Assembly (NCBI RefSeq): GCF_012933445.1
Contig: NZ_JABBNC010000021.1
Location: 62,001 to 126,000, forward strand
Origin: Actinoplanes sp. TBRC 11911
Lineage (GTDB): Bacteria > Actinomycetota > Actinomycetes > Mycobacteriales > Micromonosporaceae
Reading direction: 5' to 3'
Length of the DNA stretch: 64,000 nt
Part shown: positions 35,580 to 43,814 of the stretch, in pieces
How the letters are laid out: each line of letters begins with the position of its first letter
How positions within the stretch are numbered: the stretch's first letter is position 1
Position numbers and translations under genes: made by a program
Notes under the pieces: model-generated
Databases searched by the model: none
What the model was told of the DNA's origin: nothing
Seen by the model: the letters and a program-made list of their open reading frames with translations, nothing else

Positions 35580-35598
35580 TCATCACCTGTGGTGATGA
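35580..35598 (+). promoter_or_regulatory. 19-bp operator-like inverted repeat in the DUF4386 promoter
   Basis: TCATCACC-TGT-GGTGATGA is a perfect 8-bp inverted repeat with a 3-bp spacer, ending 33 bp before the ATG at 35632. Size and place fit an operator for a dimeric TetR- or MarR-like repressor. Confidence 0.6.
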
Positions 35599-35631
35599 CC
35601 GGTTCCCGCGCCGGGCCCTACGCTGCGGCTC

Positions 35632-36471
35632 ATGAACATCAACGTGCGTCTCTGCGGGGTCTTCTACCTCATCACCTTCGTCGCCTCTGTGCCCGCACTG
35701 CTGCTGCTCGCGCCGGTCCTCGACGACCCGGGCTTCATCCTCGGCGCGGGGAGTGAGACCCGGGTTCTGTGGGGTGGCCTGCTCGACTTCGTCACCGCGC
35801 TCGCCTGCGCCGCCACCGCGGTGGTCGTGTTCCCGGTCATCCGGCGGCACGGCGAGTCGCTGGCGCTCGGCTTCCTCACCACCCGCCTGATCGAAGCGGG
35901 GATCATCATCGTCGGTGTCGTCAGCGTCCTCGCCGTCGTCACGCTGCGGCAGGACGCCATCGGCGCCGCGATCGCCGCCCCCGCCAGCGACCTGGGCGGC
36001 AACCCGGGCGGCGTCGCAGGCGGTGTCCTTGCCGGGAACCCGAGCGGTGTCCTGGCCGGGAACCCGAGCGGTGTCCTGGCCGGGAACCCGGCGGGCGTCC
36101 CTGGTGGCGCGGCCGACCCGGCGACGCTGAGCGTGGTGGGGCAGGCGCTGGTCGCGGTCAAGGACTGGACCTTTCTGTTCGGGCCAGGGATCATGCCCGC
36201 GCTGAACGCGGCGATGTTCGGGACGCTGCTGCTGCGGGCCCGCCTCGTGCCGCGCGTCATCCCGGTGGTCGGCCTGATCGGCGCGCCGCTGCTGGTCGCC
36301 GCGGGGCTCGCGACGCTGTTCGGTGGCAACGAGCAGACCTCCGGGCTGTCGCTGCTGGCCACCCTGCCGATCGCGGGCTGGGAGCTGGCCGTCGGCGTCT
36401 GGATGGTCACCAAGGGCTTCCGGGGTGCCGGGGCACGGGCGTACCGGGAACTTGACTTGAATGCGGGTTGA
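35632..36471 (+). CDS. DUF4386-family integral membrane protein
   Basis: A 279-residue protein with about six membrane helices (VRLCGVFYLITFVASVPALL, LWGGLLDFVTALACAATAV, LIEAGIIIVGVVSVLAVV and three later ones), matching DUF4386. Residues 128-156, between helices, contain an in-frame tandem repeat GVLAGNPS (24-bp DNA units at 36022, 36046 and 36070) that relatives normally lack. No clear ribosome binding site precedes the ATG, so the message may be leaderless or nearly so. Function unknown. Confidence 0.85.
   Translation: MNINVRLCGVFYLITFVASVPALLLLAPVLDDPGFILGAGSETRVLWGGLLDFVTALACAATAVVVFPVIRRHGESLALGFLTTRLIEAGIIIVGVVSVLAVVTLRQDAIGAAIAAPASDLGGNPGGVAGGVLAGNPSGVLAGNPSGVLAGNPAGVPGGAADPATLSVVGQALVAVKDWTFLFGPGIMPALNAAMFGTLLLRARLVPRVIPVVGLIGAPLLVAAGLATLFGGNEQTSGLSLLATLPIAGWELAVGVWMVTKGFRGAGARAYRELDLNAG
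36022..36093 (+). repeat. 24-bp in-frame tandem repeat inside the DUF4386 gene
   Basis: Three units starting GGTGTCCT and containing GCCGGGAACCCG code for GVLAGNPS/GVLAGNPA. It is the only one of the window's tandem arrays, besides the Gly-Gln tract of the HtrA-like gene, that lies in coding DNA. Confidence 0.85.
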
Positions 36472-36559
36472 GGTTTTAGCGTACGGAGTTGATCTAGGGA
36501 GGGTCGCGGGCGGCCCGGAGCGGGGACGTATGGTTGCGAGGGCAACAGCGGGAGGACAC

Positions 36560-37870
36560 ATGACATCGCGTACGGACCTCGTCGAGGACCTGATGGGGCG
36601 TTTTCCCCACGTGCCGCGTGAGGCGATCATCAAGGAGGATCTGCTGCGCGGCGGGATGGCGTTCGACGACTCGGCGCTGACCGACAACGAGAACGGGCAG
36701 GTCAAGCCGAAGTCGTACTTCATCTTCTCGTTCGACCACCGGACGCTGCCGGAGCTGGGCGAGGCCGCGCTGCGCCGCCCCCCGGAGGAGATCGTGCTGA
36801 CCGGCGGGCCGTACGAGCTGCGTCGCACGGTGGTCTCGGTGCGCACCAACCCCGACTCGCCGTACCGGGTGAAGCCCGACGCGGACGGCAAGCTGACGCT
36901 GTTCCTCGACGACAAGCCGATCGCGGACGTCGGGCTGCCCCCGATGCCGCCGTATTACCAGCACAAGCTCGCCAACGGGAAGTCCGTCATGGAGGTCGCG
37001 CCGACCATCCAATGGGGATACCTGATTTACTTGACAGTCTTCCGCGTCTGTCAGTATTTCGGCGCCAAGGAAGAGTGCCAGTACTGCGACATCAACCACA
37101 ACTGGCGTCAGCACAAGGCGGCCGGCCGGCCGTATACCGGAGTCAAGCCGGTCGATGAGGTCCTCGAGGCGCTGGAGATCATCGCCAAGTACGACACCGA
37201 CGGCGCCTCCCGGGCGTACACGCTGACCGGCGGCAGCATCACCTCGCACGTCGGTGGCAAGGCCGAGGCCGACTTCTACGGCCAGTACGCGGAGGCCATC
37301 GAGCAGCACTTCCCGGGTCGCTGGATCGGCAAGGTGGTGGCGCAGGCGCTGCCCCGCGAGAGCGTGCAGCGCTTCCACGACTACGGCGTCCGCATTTATC
37401 ACCCTAACTACGAAGTGTGGGACAAGCGGCTGTTCGAGCTGTACTGCCCCGGTAAAGAGCGGTACGTGGGCCGGGAGGAGTGGCACCGCCGCATCCTGGA
37501 CTCCGCCGAGATCTTCGGGGCGCGCAACGTCATCCCGAACTTCGTGGCCGGCATCGAGATGGCCGAGCCGTTCGGCTTCACCACGGTCAACGAGGCGATC
37601 GACTCCACCGCCGAGGGCCTGGAGTATTTCATGTCCCGGGGGATCACGCCGCGCTTCACCACCTGGTGCCCGGAACCGACCACCCCGCTGGGCAAGACCA
37701 ACCCGGACGGCGCGCCGCTGGAATACCACGTCCGGCTGCTGGAGACGTACCGCGCTGTCATGGAGGCCAACGGGCTGTCCAGCCCGCCCGGATACGGACC
37801 GGCCGGCGCCGGCCGCGCGGTCTTCTCGGTCAGCTCGTTCATGGACAGCCTGCCGGCGAACGACGAGTAA
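36560..37870 (+). CDS. Radical SAM protein with atypical CX8CX2C cluster motif
   Basis: A 436-residue protein beginning at an ATG with GGAGG six bases upstream. Cysteines at 164, 173 and 176 (VCQYFGAKEECQYCDINHNW) have the shape of a radical-SAM [4Fe-4S] site, but with eight residues in the first gap instead of three. YTLTGGSITSH (220-230) corresponds to the GGE-like SAM-binding strand, and NYEVWDKRLFELYCPGKER and VIPNFVAGIEMAEPFGF fit a TIM-barrel C-terminal half, as in lipoyl- and biotin-synthase-like proteins. About 150 residues precede the cluster. I cannot name the family or substrate. No partner or precursor peptide gene is obvious beside it. Confidence 0.8.
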   Translation: MTSRTDLVEDLMGRFPHVPREAIIKEDLLRGGMAFDDSALTDNENGQVKPKSYFIFSFDHRTLPELGEAALRRPPEEIVLTGGPYELRRTVVSVRTNPDSPYRVKPDADGKLTLFLDDKPIADVGLPPMPPYYQHKLANGKSVMEVAPTIQWGYLIYLTVFRVCQYFGAKEECQYCDINHNWRQHKAAGRPYTGVKPVDEVLEALEIIAKYDTDGASRAYTLTGGSITSHVGGKAEADFYGQYAEAIEQHFPGRWIGKVVAQALPRESVQRFHDYGVRIYHPNYEVWDKRLFELYCPGKERYVGREEWHRRILDSAEIFGARNVIPNFVAGIEMAEPFGFTTVNEAIDSTAEGLEYFMSRGITPRFTTWCPEPTTPLGKTNPDGAPLEYHVRLLETYRAVMEANGLSSPPGYGPAGAGRAVFSVSSFMDSLPANDE

Positions 37871-37950
37871 GACCCCGGCCAACAACCGGCAAGAGCACTG
37901 TCGTCAGGGGCGCTACCAGGCATAACATGTGCCCGGGGGGCGCACCTGTG

Positions 37951-39894
37951 ATGACGTTCGACCGCTGGAGGGCGCTGGCCGCTCACTGGGTGAGCGGTCT
38001 CGTTGTCGCGGCGTTGCTGACGGCCGTCGTCAGCACGGCCATCGCTTTGCTGGAACCGCGTCTGCCCGCGCTCAGCCTGCTCGTGCTGTACATGCTGGTG
38101 GTGCTGCCGGTGGCCATCACCTGGGGCATCCACGTGGCGGTCTTCGCGGTGCTGCTCAGCGTCGTGGTGTTCTCGTACCTGTTCCTCGCGCCGGTGCATT
38201 CGTTCTGGATCGCCGAGGAGCGCGACCTGGTGCCGATGGGTGTCTTCCTGGTGACCGCGCTGGTGGTGGCCGAGCTGGCCGCCCGGATGCGGCGAGCGGT
38301 GGTGGAGTCGGCCCGGCTGTCGCGCGAGCAGTCCGCGCTGCGACGGGTCGCCACCCTGGTCGCGCGGTCCCCGGAACCGGTCACCGTGTTCGAGGCGGTC
38401 ACCCGCGAGGTCGGCCTGCTCTGCGACGCCGACCTGGCCCGGATGGAGCGCTACGACGAGGACGGGGTGGTCGGCGTCGCGGTCTGGAGCCGGGTGCCCG
38501 CCGTGCTGGCCGTCGGCACGTGGATCGAGCTGGACGGCCCGAGCATCGCCCGGGCGGTGCTGCGCACCGGTGCCCCGGCCCGCGTCGACACCTTCGAACG
38601 AGCCACCGGCCGGATCGCCGACGAGGCCCATGAGCTGGGCATCCGCTCGTCGGTGGGGTGCCCGATCGTGGTCGGCGGCCACATCTGGGGGGTCATCGCC
38701 GCGTCCACCCGCGGCGACCAGGCGTTCCCGCCGGAGACCGAGGCGCAGATCACCAGGTTCACCGAGCTCGTCGCGACCGCCGTGGCAAACGCGGAAAGCA
38801 GCGTGGAGATCAACCGGCTGGCCCGGGAACAGGCGGCGCTGCGCCGGGTGGCGACGCTGGTCGCCGCCGGAGCCCAGCCGGACGACGTCTTCACCTCGGT
38901 CACCAACGAGGTGACGGCCCTGCTCGGCGCGGACACGACAATCATCGTGCGGTTCGCGCCGGACGGGACGCCGTCGCATCTCGCCGGCGACCGCGCCGGT
39001 CGAGCCGGCAGCGACGCCGGCGGCAGCGGCGACGGCGCCGCGCCCGGCCTGCTCGGGCTGCTGCGTGACCCGCAGATTCTGACGACCGTCACGGCGGGCA
39101 GTTCGGCGAGCGCGGACTCGGCGATCTTCTGCCCGATCACGGTCGAGGGGCGGGTGTGGGGCGCTTTCGGCGTACGCGGCGAGGAACTGCCCATCGACAT
39201 CGAGAAACGGCTGCTCGACTTCACCGAGCTGATCGCCACCGCGGTCGCCAACGCGGAAAGTCACGGCCAGCTGATCGCCTCCCGCGCGCGGGTGGTGGCG
39301 GCCGCCGACGAGACGCGCCGGCGCATCGAACGGGACTTGCACGACGGCGCCCAGCAGCGGCTCGTCTCGCTGGCCCTGGAGCTGCGCCTGGCCGAGACCA
39401 CGGTGACCGACGGGCAGCAGGAGATTCGCGCGGCGGTGCAGGCGGCCGCCACCGAGATCACCGAGGTGCTCGACGACCTGCGGGAGATCTCCCGGGGGAT
39501 CCACCCGGCGATCCTGTCCGAGGGTGGGCTCAGCCCGGCGCTGCGGACGCTGGCCCGGCGGGCGCCGCTGCCGGTGGAGATGCGGGTGCACACCGAGCAA
39601 CGGTTCCCGCCATCGGTGGAAATAGCGTCTTATTATGTGGTTTCGGAGGCTTTGACCAACACCAGCAAGTATGCCCAGGCCGAGCACGCCGAGGTGCTGG
39701 TCGAGGAGCGCAACGGCTGGCTGCGTTTGTCGGTGAGCGACGACGGGACCGGCGGCGCCGACCCGTCCAACGGCTCGGGGCTGGTCGGCCTGCGCGACCG
39801 GGTAGAGGCGCTGGGCGGCGCGATCATGGTGAGCAGCCCGGCCGGCAAGGGCACCACAATCGTCGTGTCCCTGCCGGTCAATCAGGCCGGGTGA
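37951..39894 (+). CDS. GAF-domain sensor histidine kinase (NarL/DevS-type HisKA_3)
   Basis: A 647-residue kinase. Residues 10-110 carry about four membrane helices resembling the DUF4118 (KdpD-like) module. Two GAF domains follow (about 125-285 and 290-445; both end with TELVATAVANAES or TELIATAVANAES). The dimerisation histidine is in RRRIERDLHDGAQQRL near residue 465, and the ATPase domain has the N box VVSEALTNTSKYAQA and G boxes DDGTGG and GSGLVGLRDRVEALGG. A response regulator is not adjacent. GTG at 37948 and ATG at 37951 both follow a G-rich stretch; ATG at 37927 is another possible start. Confidence 0.9.
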   Translation: MTFDRWRALAAHWVSGLVVAALLTAVVSTAIALLEPRLPALSLLVLYMLVVLPVAITWGIHVAVFAVLLSVVVFSYLFLAPVHSFWIAEERDLVPMGVFLVTALVVAELAARMRRAVVESARLSREQSALRRVATLVARSPEPVTVFEAVTREVGLLCDADLARMERYDEDGVVGVAVWSRVPAVLAVGTWIELDGPSIARAVLRTGAPARVDTFERATGRIADEAHELGIRSSVGCPIVVGGHIWGVIAASTRGDQAFPPETEAQITRFTELVATAVANAESSVEINRLAREQAALRRVATLVAAGAQPDDVFTSVTNEVTALLGADTTIIVRFAPDGTPSHLAGDRAGRAGSDAGGSGDGAAPGLLGLLRDPQILTTVTAGSSASADSAIFCPITVEGRVWGAFGVRGEELPIDIEKRLLDFTELIATAVANAESHGQLIASRARVVAAADETRRRIERDLHDGAQQRLVSLALELRLAETTVTDGQQEIRAAVQAAATEITEVLDDLREISRGIHPAILSEGGLSPALRTLARRAPLPVEMRVHTEQRFPPSVEIASYYVVSEALTNTSKYAQAEHAEVLVEERNGWLRLSVSDDGTGGADPSNGSGLVGLRDRVEALGGAIMVSSPAGKGTTIVVSLPVNQAG

Positions 39895-39919
39895 CACGGT
39901 GCCGCGACGATGCAGGTGA

Positions 39920-41710
39920 TCAGGCGTGCCGCGGCGGGGCGACGATGCCGTACTCGTGGATCTTGCGGTAGATGGTGGCGCGGGACATGCCGAGTGCGGC
40001 CGCCGCCTTGACCTTGCTGCCGTCCCAGTCCTGCAGGCTGCGCACGATCGCGTCGCGTTCCATCGCCTCCAGCGGGCTCAACAGCCGGCGACTGACCGTG
40101 CGGCACTCGGCCGGCAGGTCGCCGGGCTGGATGGTGCCGCCGCGCCGGTGCTGGACGATGTTGCGCAGCACCTGCCACAGCTGCTCGACGTTGCCCGGCC
40201 AGCTCGCCCGGCTGAGCATCTGCATCGCCTCCGGCGAACACCCCAGCCGCCCGTCGGTGACCAGCTTGGACAGGAAGAACGAGACCAGCGCCGGCACGTC
40301 CTCCAGGTGGTAGCGCAGCGGCGGCAGCTCCACCGTGCTCGGGAAGAAGCGCAGCAGCCCGGCCAGCTCGCCGCCGTCGTGCCGGGGGCTCAGCGTCACC
40401 GCGACCCACGGCGGCGCGGCACCGCCCTGTTCGAGCAGCTTCGTCAGCTTTTCCAGGGCCGCCGCGCTGATCTTGTCGACGTGGCGGATGACCAGCACGC
40501 CTGCACCGCCGGCCAGTTCGCGGCGCACGTCGGCCAGCCAGCCACGGCCCGGGGCGGCCGCATCCACGACGGCGAAGTGCGCGGCGGGCCGTTCGTACTG
40601 GTGGATCGCGCGCACGGCGGCCAGCTTGCCCACCCCGGGCTCGCCTTCCAGGGCCAGCCACGTGCCCGTGTCGTACACCGATTTCACCTGGTGGCAGCCG
40701 CTGAGCCAGAGCCCGCCGCTGCCGACGAGGCCGGGCAGGAACATCCGCGGCCCGGGGCCGGGGTCGAGGCGTACGCCCGCGGGTTGCTCGCCCAGCTTGA
40801 CATGCACGACGCCGCCGCTGAGCAGGCCCTCGCCGCGCACCGGCCGGCAGAACATCCGCGCTTTCACCCCGCTGGGCAGCTCGACCAGCAGCGACGCGGC
40901 CGGGTTGCGGCCGGCCAGCGTCTCGGCCGCCTGGGTCAGCAGCACCGCCTGTTCGGCCGGGTCGAGCGCGTGCCGGGCGATGTCGTTCATCATCACCACG
41001 TCGTTGTTCAGAGCGAACACAATTCCCGCCGTACGCCTGCACGTGCGCAGGTACTCCTGGAGCAGCGTCAGTTCCTGGATCCCGCTGTCGCTGAGCAGCG
41101 CCTGCTGGATCTGTCCCGCCGTCGTCTTGGCCAGGGTCAGCAGCAGCGGGTCGGCGTCCTTGCGCCAGCAGGTGAGATCGACCGCGCCGACCGTCTTGCC
41201 GGAGATCGGGTGGTGGATCGGCACCCCGGCGCAGGCCAGGTCCTCCAGGTGCTCGGCGTAGTGCTCGTGGCCGAACACGTGCATCGGCCGGCCGCCCTCC
41301 AGCGCGGTGCCGATCCCATTGGTGCCGACGAACTCCTCGGCGTAGCTGAAGCCGGGCGCCAGGTTGACCCGGTCGAGGTGGGTGTCGAGGTCGCGGCCGG
41401 CGTCCAGGCGCACCAGGACCAGCCCGGTCGGATCGGTCAGGATGATGCTGATCGGCTGGCCGTCCAGGTGGTGACGCAGATGCCGCAGCACCGGTAACGC
41501 GCTGCGGGTCAGCGGAGTGTCCAGATCGGGGGCATGGCGGTAGGCCAGGTCGATCCGGTCGGCGGCCACATTCCACCGGCGCGATCGCCACCACGAGGCC
41601 AGGATCGAGTCCCGGACATGGTGCGGATCGACCTGCTCGGCGGTGAGGAACCGCTCGCGGGTCTTCGCCAGTCTCATGTCACCGGTGTCGGGTGGATGTT
41701 CAGGTGGCAT
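39920..41710 (-). CDS. mimR: MimR-like GAF/AAA/Fis regulator of the diiron monooxygenase cluster
   Basis: A 596-residue bacterial-enhancer-binding-protein-like regulator divergent from the monooxygenase genes, the place of mimR in mycobacterial mimABCD clusters. The N-terminal GAF region contains FVGTNGIGTALEGGRPMHVFG (split here; 127-147), typical of AcoR-like sensors. The AAA+ part is degenerate: Walker A is GEPGVGKL (356-363) without Ser or Thr after the lysine, Walker B reads VLVIRHVDK, and the GAFTGA loop is absent. The C-terminus is a Fis helix-turn-helix (VKAAAALGMSRATIYRKIHEYGI). Start: ATG with GGGAG upstream. Confidence 0.85.
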   Translation of the reverse strand: MPPEHPPDTGDMRLAKTRERFLTAEQVDPHHVRDSILASWWRSRRWNVAADRIDLAYRHAPDLDTPLTRSALPVLRHLRHHLDGQPISIILTDPTGLVLVRLDAGRDLDTHLDRVNLAPGFSYAEEFVGTNGIGTALEGGRPMHVFGHEHYAEHLEDLACAGVPIHHPISGKTVGAVDLTCWRKDADPLLLTLAKTTAGQIQQALLSDSGIQELTLLQEYLRTCRRTAGIVFALNNDVVMMNDIARHALDPAEQAVLLTQAAETLAGRNPAASLLVELPSGVKARMFCRPVRGEGLLSGGVVHVKLGEQPAGVRLDPGPGPRMFLPGLVGSGGLWLSGCHQVKSVYDTGTWLALEGEPGVGKLAAVRAIHQYERPAAHFAVVDAAAPGRGWLADVRRELAGGAGVLVIRHVDKISAAALEKLTKLLEQGGAAPPWVAVTLSPRHDGGELAGLLRFFPSTVELPPLRYHLEDVPALVSFFLSKLVTDGRLGCSPEAMQMLSRASWPGNVEQLWQVLRNIVQHRRGGTIQPGDLPAECRTVSRRLLSPLEAMERDAIVRSLQDWDGSKVKAAAALGMSRATIYRKIHEYGIVAPPRHA

Positions 41711-41787
41711 GGGCGGGGCTCCCTTGCCCTCCGTCGCGTGCTGACTACACCGTACGCGCCGCGTCTACCTGCTTCGATTCCTGTTTC

Positions 41788-41802
41788 GTCTCATGTTGAG
41801 AC
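41788..41802. promoter_or_regulatory. Inverted repeat GTCTCA-TGT-TGAGAC in the mimR / small-ORF divergent promoter
   Basis: A perfect 6-bp inverted repeat with a 3-bp spacer, 77 bp upstream of the mimR start and 33 bp before the small ORF. A near-copy lies upstream of mimA (42080-42094) and another perfect copy at 54982-54996. Confidence 0.6.
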
Positions 41803-41835
41803 CCCAAACGAGCGACTCCGCGATGGACTCAGGCG

Positions 41836-42075
41836 ATGGAGCCGCCGTCCGAGACGTTCAACCCGTGGACCGTCGTCAATGTGGTCTTCCACCATCTGGC
41901 CGACCACGGCCTGCATCCGACGCTGGGTAACGCCGATCCGGGCGCGCCCGCCGCCGAGCTGCTGCGCGCGTTCGGTATCGAGCCGGCGCCGGAAGGCGAC
42001 CGCCAGGTCGGCGAGAACGTCAAGGCCCACCTGGCCGAGATCCGGGCTGCGGTCTTCGGGGAAAAGGACGTTTAG
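41836..42075 (+). CDS. Small acidic protein preceding mimA
   Basis: A 79-residue frame, FNPWTVVNVVFHHLADHGLHP and PAAELLRAFGIEPAPEGDRQV, with natural protein composition and codon bias. I recall similar short proteins next to propane-monooxygenase operons but no function. It is transcribed toward mimA and ends 88 bp before it. An inverted repeat shared with the mimA promoter sits 33 bp upstream, so it is probably expressed with the cluster. Confidence 0.6.
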   Translation: MEPPSETFNPWTVVNVVFHHLADHGLHPTLGNADPGAPAAELLRAFGIEPAPEGDRQVGENVKAHLAEIRAAVFGEKDV

Positions 42076-42079
42076 CCCT

Positions 42080-42094
42080 GACTCATTGTGAGAC
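42080..42094 (+). promoter_or_regulatory. Inverted repeat GACTCA-TTG-TGAGAC upstream of mimA
   Basis: Same 15-bp form as the site at 41788 with one mismatch in the left half. It ends 69 bp before the mimA start codon, a suitable position for an activator or repressor of the operon. Confidence 0.55.
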
Positions 42095-42163
42095 CGCAGC
42101 TCAGGCCGAGCCGGGGTCTGATGCGGTCTGAAGGACTGCAGAGCTGTCGAAGGAGTTGACCTT

Positions 42164-43810
42164 ATGAGTCGGCAGAGCGTGGCCAAGGCTCATCAGAAGA
42201 TCCAGGAGCTGGCCTGGGAACCGATGTACCACCAGCCGGTCTCGCATTACGGAACCGACTACACGTTCCGCAAGGCGCAGAAGAAGGACCCACTCAAGCA
42301 GGTGCTGCGGTCGTACTTCCCGATGCAGGAGGAGAAGGACCACCGGGTGTACGGCGCGTCCGACGGCGCGATCCGCGGCAACATGTTCCGCCAGGTGCAG
42401 GAACGCTGGCTGGAGTGGCAGAAGCTGTTCCTGTCGATCATCCCGTTGCCGGAGATCTCGGCGGCCCGGGCGATGCCGCTGCTGTTCCGCAACGTGCCGA
42501 ACCCGGAGCTGCACAACGGCCAGGCGATCCAGATGATCGACGAGGTACGGCACTCGACGATCCAGCAGAACCTCAAGCGCCTGTACATGAACAACTACAT
42601 CGACCCGGCCGGCTTCAACTCGAGCCTGCGCAATTTCCAGAACGACTACTGCGGCACCATCGGCCGCCAGTTCGCCGAGGGTTTCATCACCGGCGACGCG
42701 ATCACCGCGGCCAGCATCTACCTGACCATCGTGGCCGAGACGGCGTTCACCAACACGTTGTTCGTCGCGATGCCGGCCGAGGCCGCCGCGAACGGCGACT
42801 ACCTGCTGCCGACCGTGTTCCACTCGGTGCAGTCCGACGAGTCGCGGCACATCAGCAACGGGTACGCCACCCTGCTGATGGCGCTCGCCGACGAGGGCAA
42901 CCACCAACTGCTCGAGAGAGATCTCCGGTACGCCTGGTGGAACAACCACCGCGTGGTGGACGCCGCGATCGGCACGTTCATCGAGTACGGCACCAAGGAC
43001 CGGCGCAAGGACCGCGAGTCGTACGCCGAGATGTGGCGCCGCTGGATCTACGACGACTACTACCGCAGCTATCTCGTACCGCTGGAGAAGTACGGCCTGG
43101 TCATCCCGCACGACCTGATCGAGGAGTCGTGGAACCAGATCTGGAACAAGGGCTACGTGCACGAGGTGGCGCAGTTCTTCGCGACCGGCTGGCTGGCCAA
43201 CTACTGGCGGATCGACCCGATGACCGACAAGGACTTCGAGTGGTTCGAGTACAAGTACCCGGGCTGGTATGACCGGTACGGCAAGTGGTGGGAGAACTAC
43301 AACCGCTTGAGTACGCCCAACGGGCACCACCCGATCGTCGCCGAGGACGTCGACTACCAGTACCCGCACCGCTGCTGGACCTGCATGGTCCCGTGCCTGG
43401 TCCGCGAGGACATGGTGATGGCCGAGGTCAACGGGCAGTGGCGCACGTACTGCCACGAGGTCTGCCGGTGGACCGACGTCGAGGCGTTCCGGCCCACCTA
43501 CCAGGGTCGTCAGACCCCGAACATGGGTCAGCTCATCGGCGCCCGCGAGTGGGAGACCCTCTACCACGGCTGGAACTGGGCCGACGTGGTCAAGGACATG
43601 GGTTACGTCCGCGACGACGGCAAGACGATGGTCGCGCAGCCGCACCTCAACCTGGACGACCCGAAGAAGATGTGGACGCTGGACCACCTGCGCCGGATGG
43701 GTCCGCTGCAGAGCCCGAACGTGCTGCTCAACGAGATGACCGACGAAGAGCGCGCGGCGTTCCACGCGCAGTACATCAGGGGCGGCCCGGCCGGCCGGTT
43801 TGCGCGCTGA
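42164..43810 (+). CDS. mimA: Soluble diiron monooxygenase hydroxylase large (alpha) subunit
   Basis: A 548-residue catalytic subunit of the propane/phenol-type SDIMO family. Both four-helix-bundle iron motifs are visible: DEVRHSTIQQ near residue 127 and SDESRHISNG near residue 226, each giving ExxH. It oxidises short alkanes, acetone or phenol in its relatives; the substrate range here is not readable. The Cys pair in RCWTCMVPCL is a conserved feature near the C-terminal region of this subgroup. The ATG has GAAGGAG nine bases upstream. First gene of the mimABCD operon. Confidence 0.94.
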   Translation: MSRQSVAKAHQKIQELAWEPMYHQPVSHYGTDYTFRKAQKKDPLKQVLRSYFPMQEEKDHRVYGASDGAIRGNMFRQVQERWLEWQKLFLSIIPLPEISAARAMPLLFRNVPNPELHNGQAIQMIDEVRHSTIQQNLKRLYMNNYIDPAGFNSSLRNFQNDYCGTIGRQFAEGFITGDAITAASIYLTIVAETAFTNTLFVAMPAEAAANGDYLLPTVFHSVQSDESRHISNGYATLLMALADEGNHQLLERDLRYAWWNNHRVVDAAIGTFIEYGTKDRRKDRESYAEMWRRWIYDDYYRSYLVPLEKYGLVIPHDLIEESWNQIWNKGYVHEVAQFFATGWLANYWRIDPMTDKDFEWFEYKYPGWYDRYGKWWENYNRLSTPNGHHPIVAEDVDYQYPHRCWTCMVPCLVREDMVMAEVNGQWRTYCHEVCRWTDVEAFRPTYQGRQTPNMGQLIGAREWETLYHGWNWADVVKDMGYVRDDGKTMVAQPHLNLDDPKKMWTLDHLRRMGPLQSPNVLLNEMTDEERAAFHAQYIRGGPAGRFAR

Positions 43811-43814
43811 CGCC

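Larger units (their letters stand above)
34323..35631. other. Gene-free, repeat-rich spacer (1.3 kb)
   Basis: No convincing gene is seen. The spacer contains an 18-bp VNTR (34409-34642), the palindromic element copy B (34927-34975), a 62-bp VNTR (35241-35488) and two inverted repeats just upstream of the DUF4386 gene. Open frames here are by-products of repeat units with lengths divisible by three. Confidence 0.7.

Noticed and set aside
36560..37870. RiPP pathway around the radical SAM gene
   Set aside because: No short precursor-like gene with a ribosome binding site, no transporter or peptidase adjoins it, and no SPASM-type cysteine cluster is seen at the C-terminus.
42076..42163. Sigma-54 (-24/-12) promoter before mimA
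   Set aside because: No GG-N10-GC element at proper spacing was seen, and actinobacteria lack sigma-54; the EBP-like regulator is itself degenerate.
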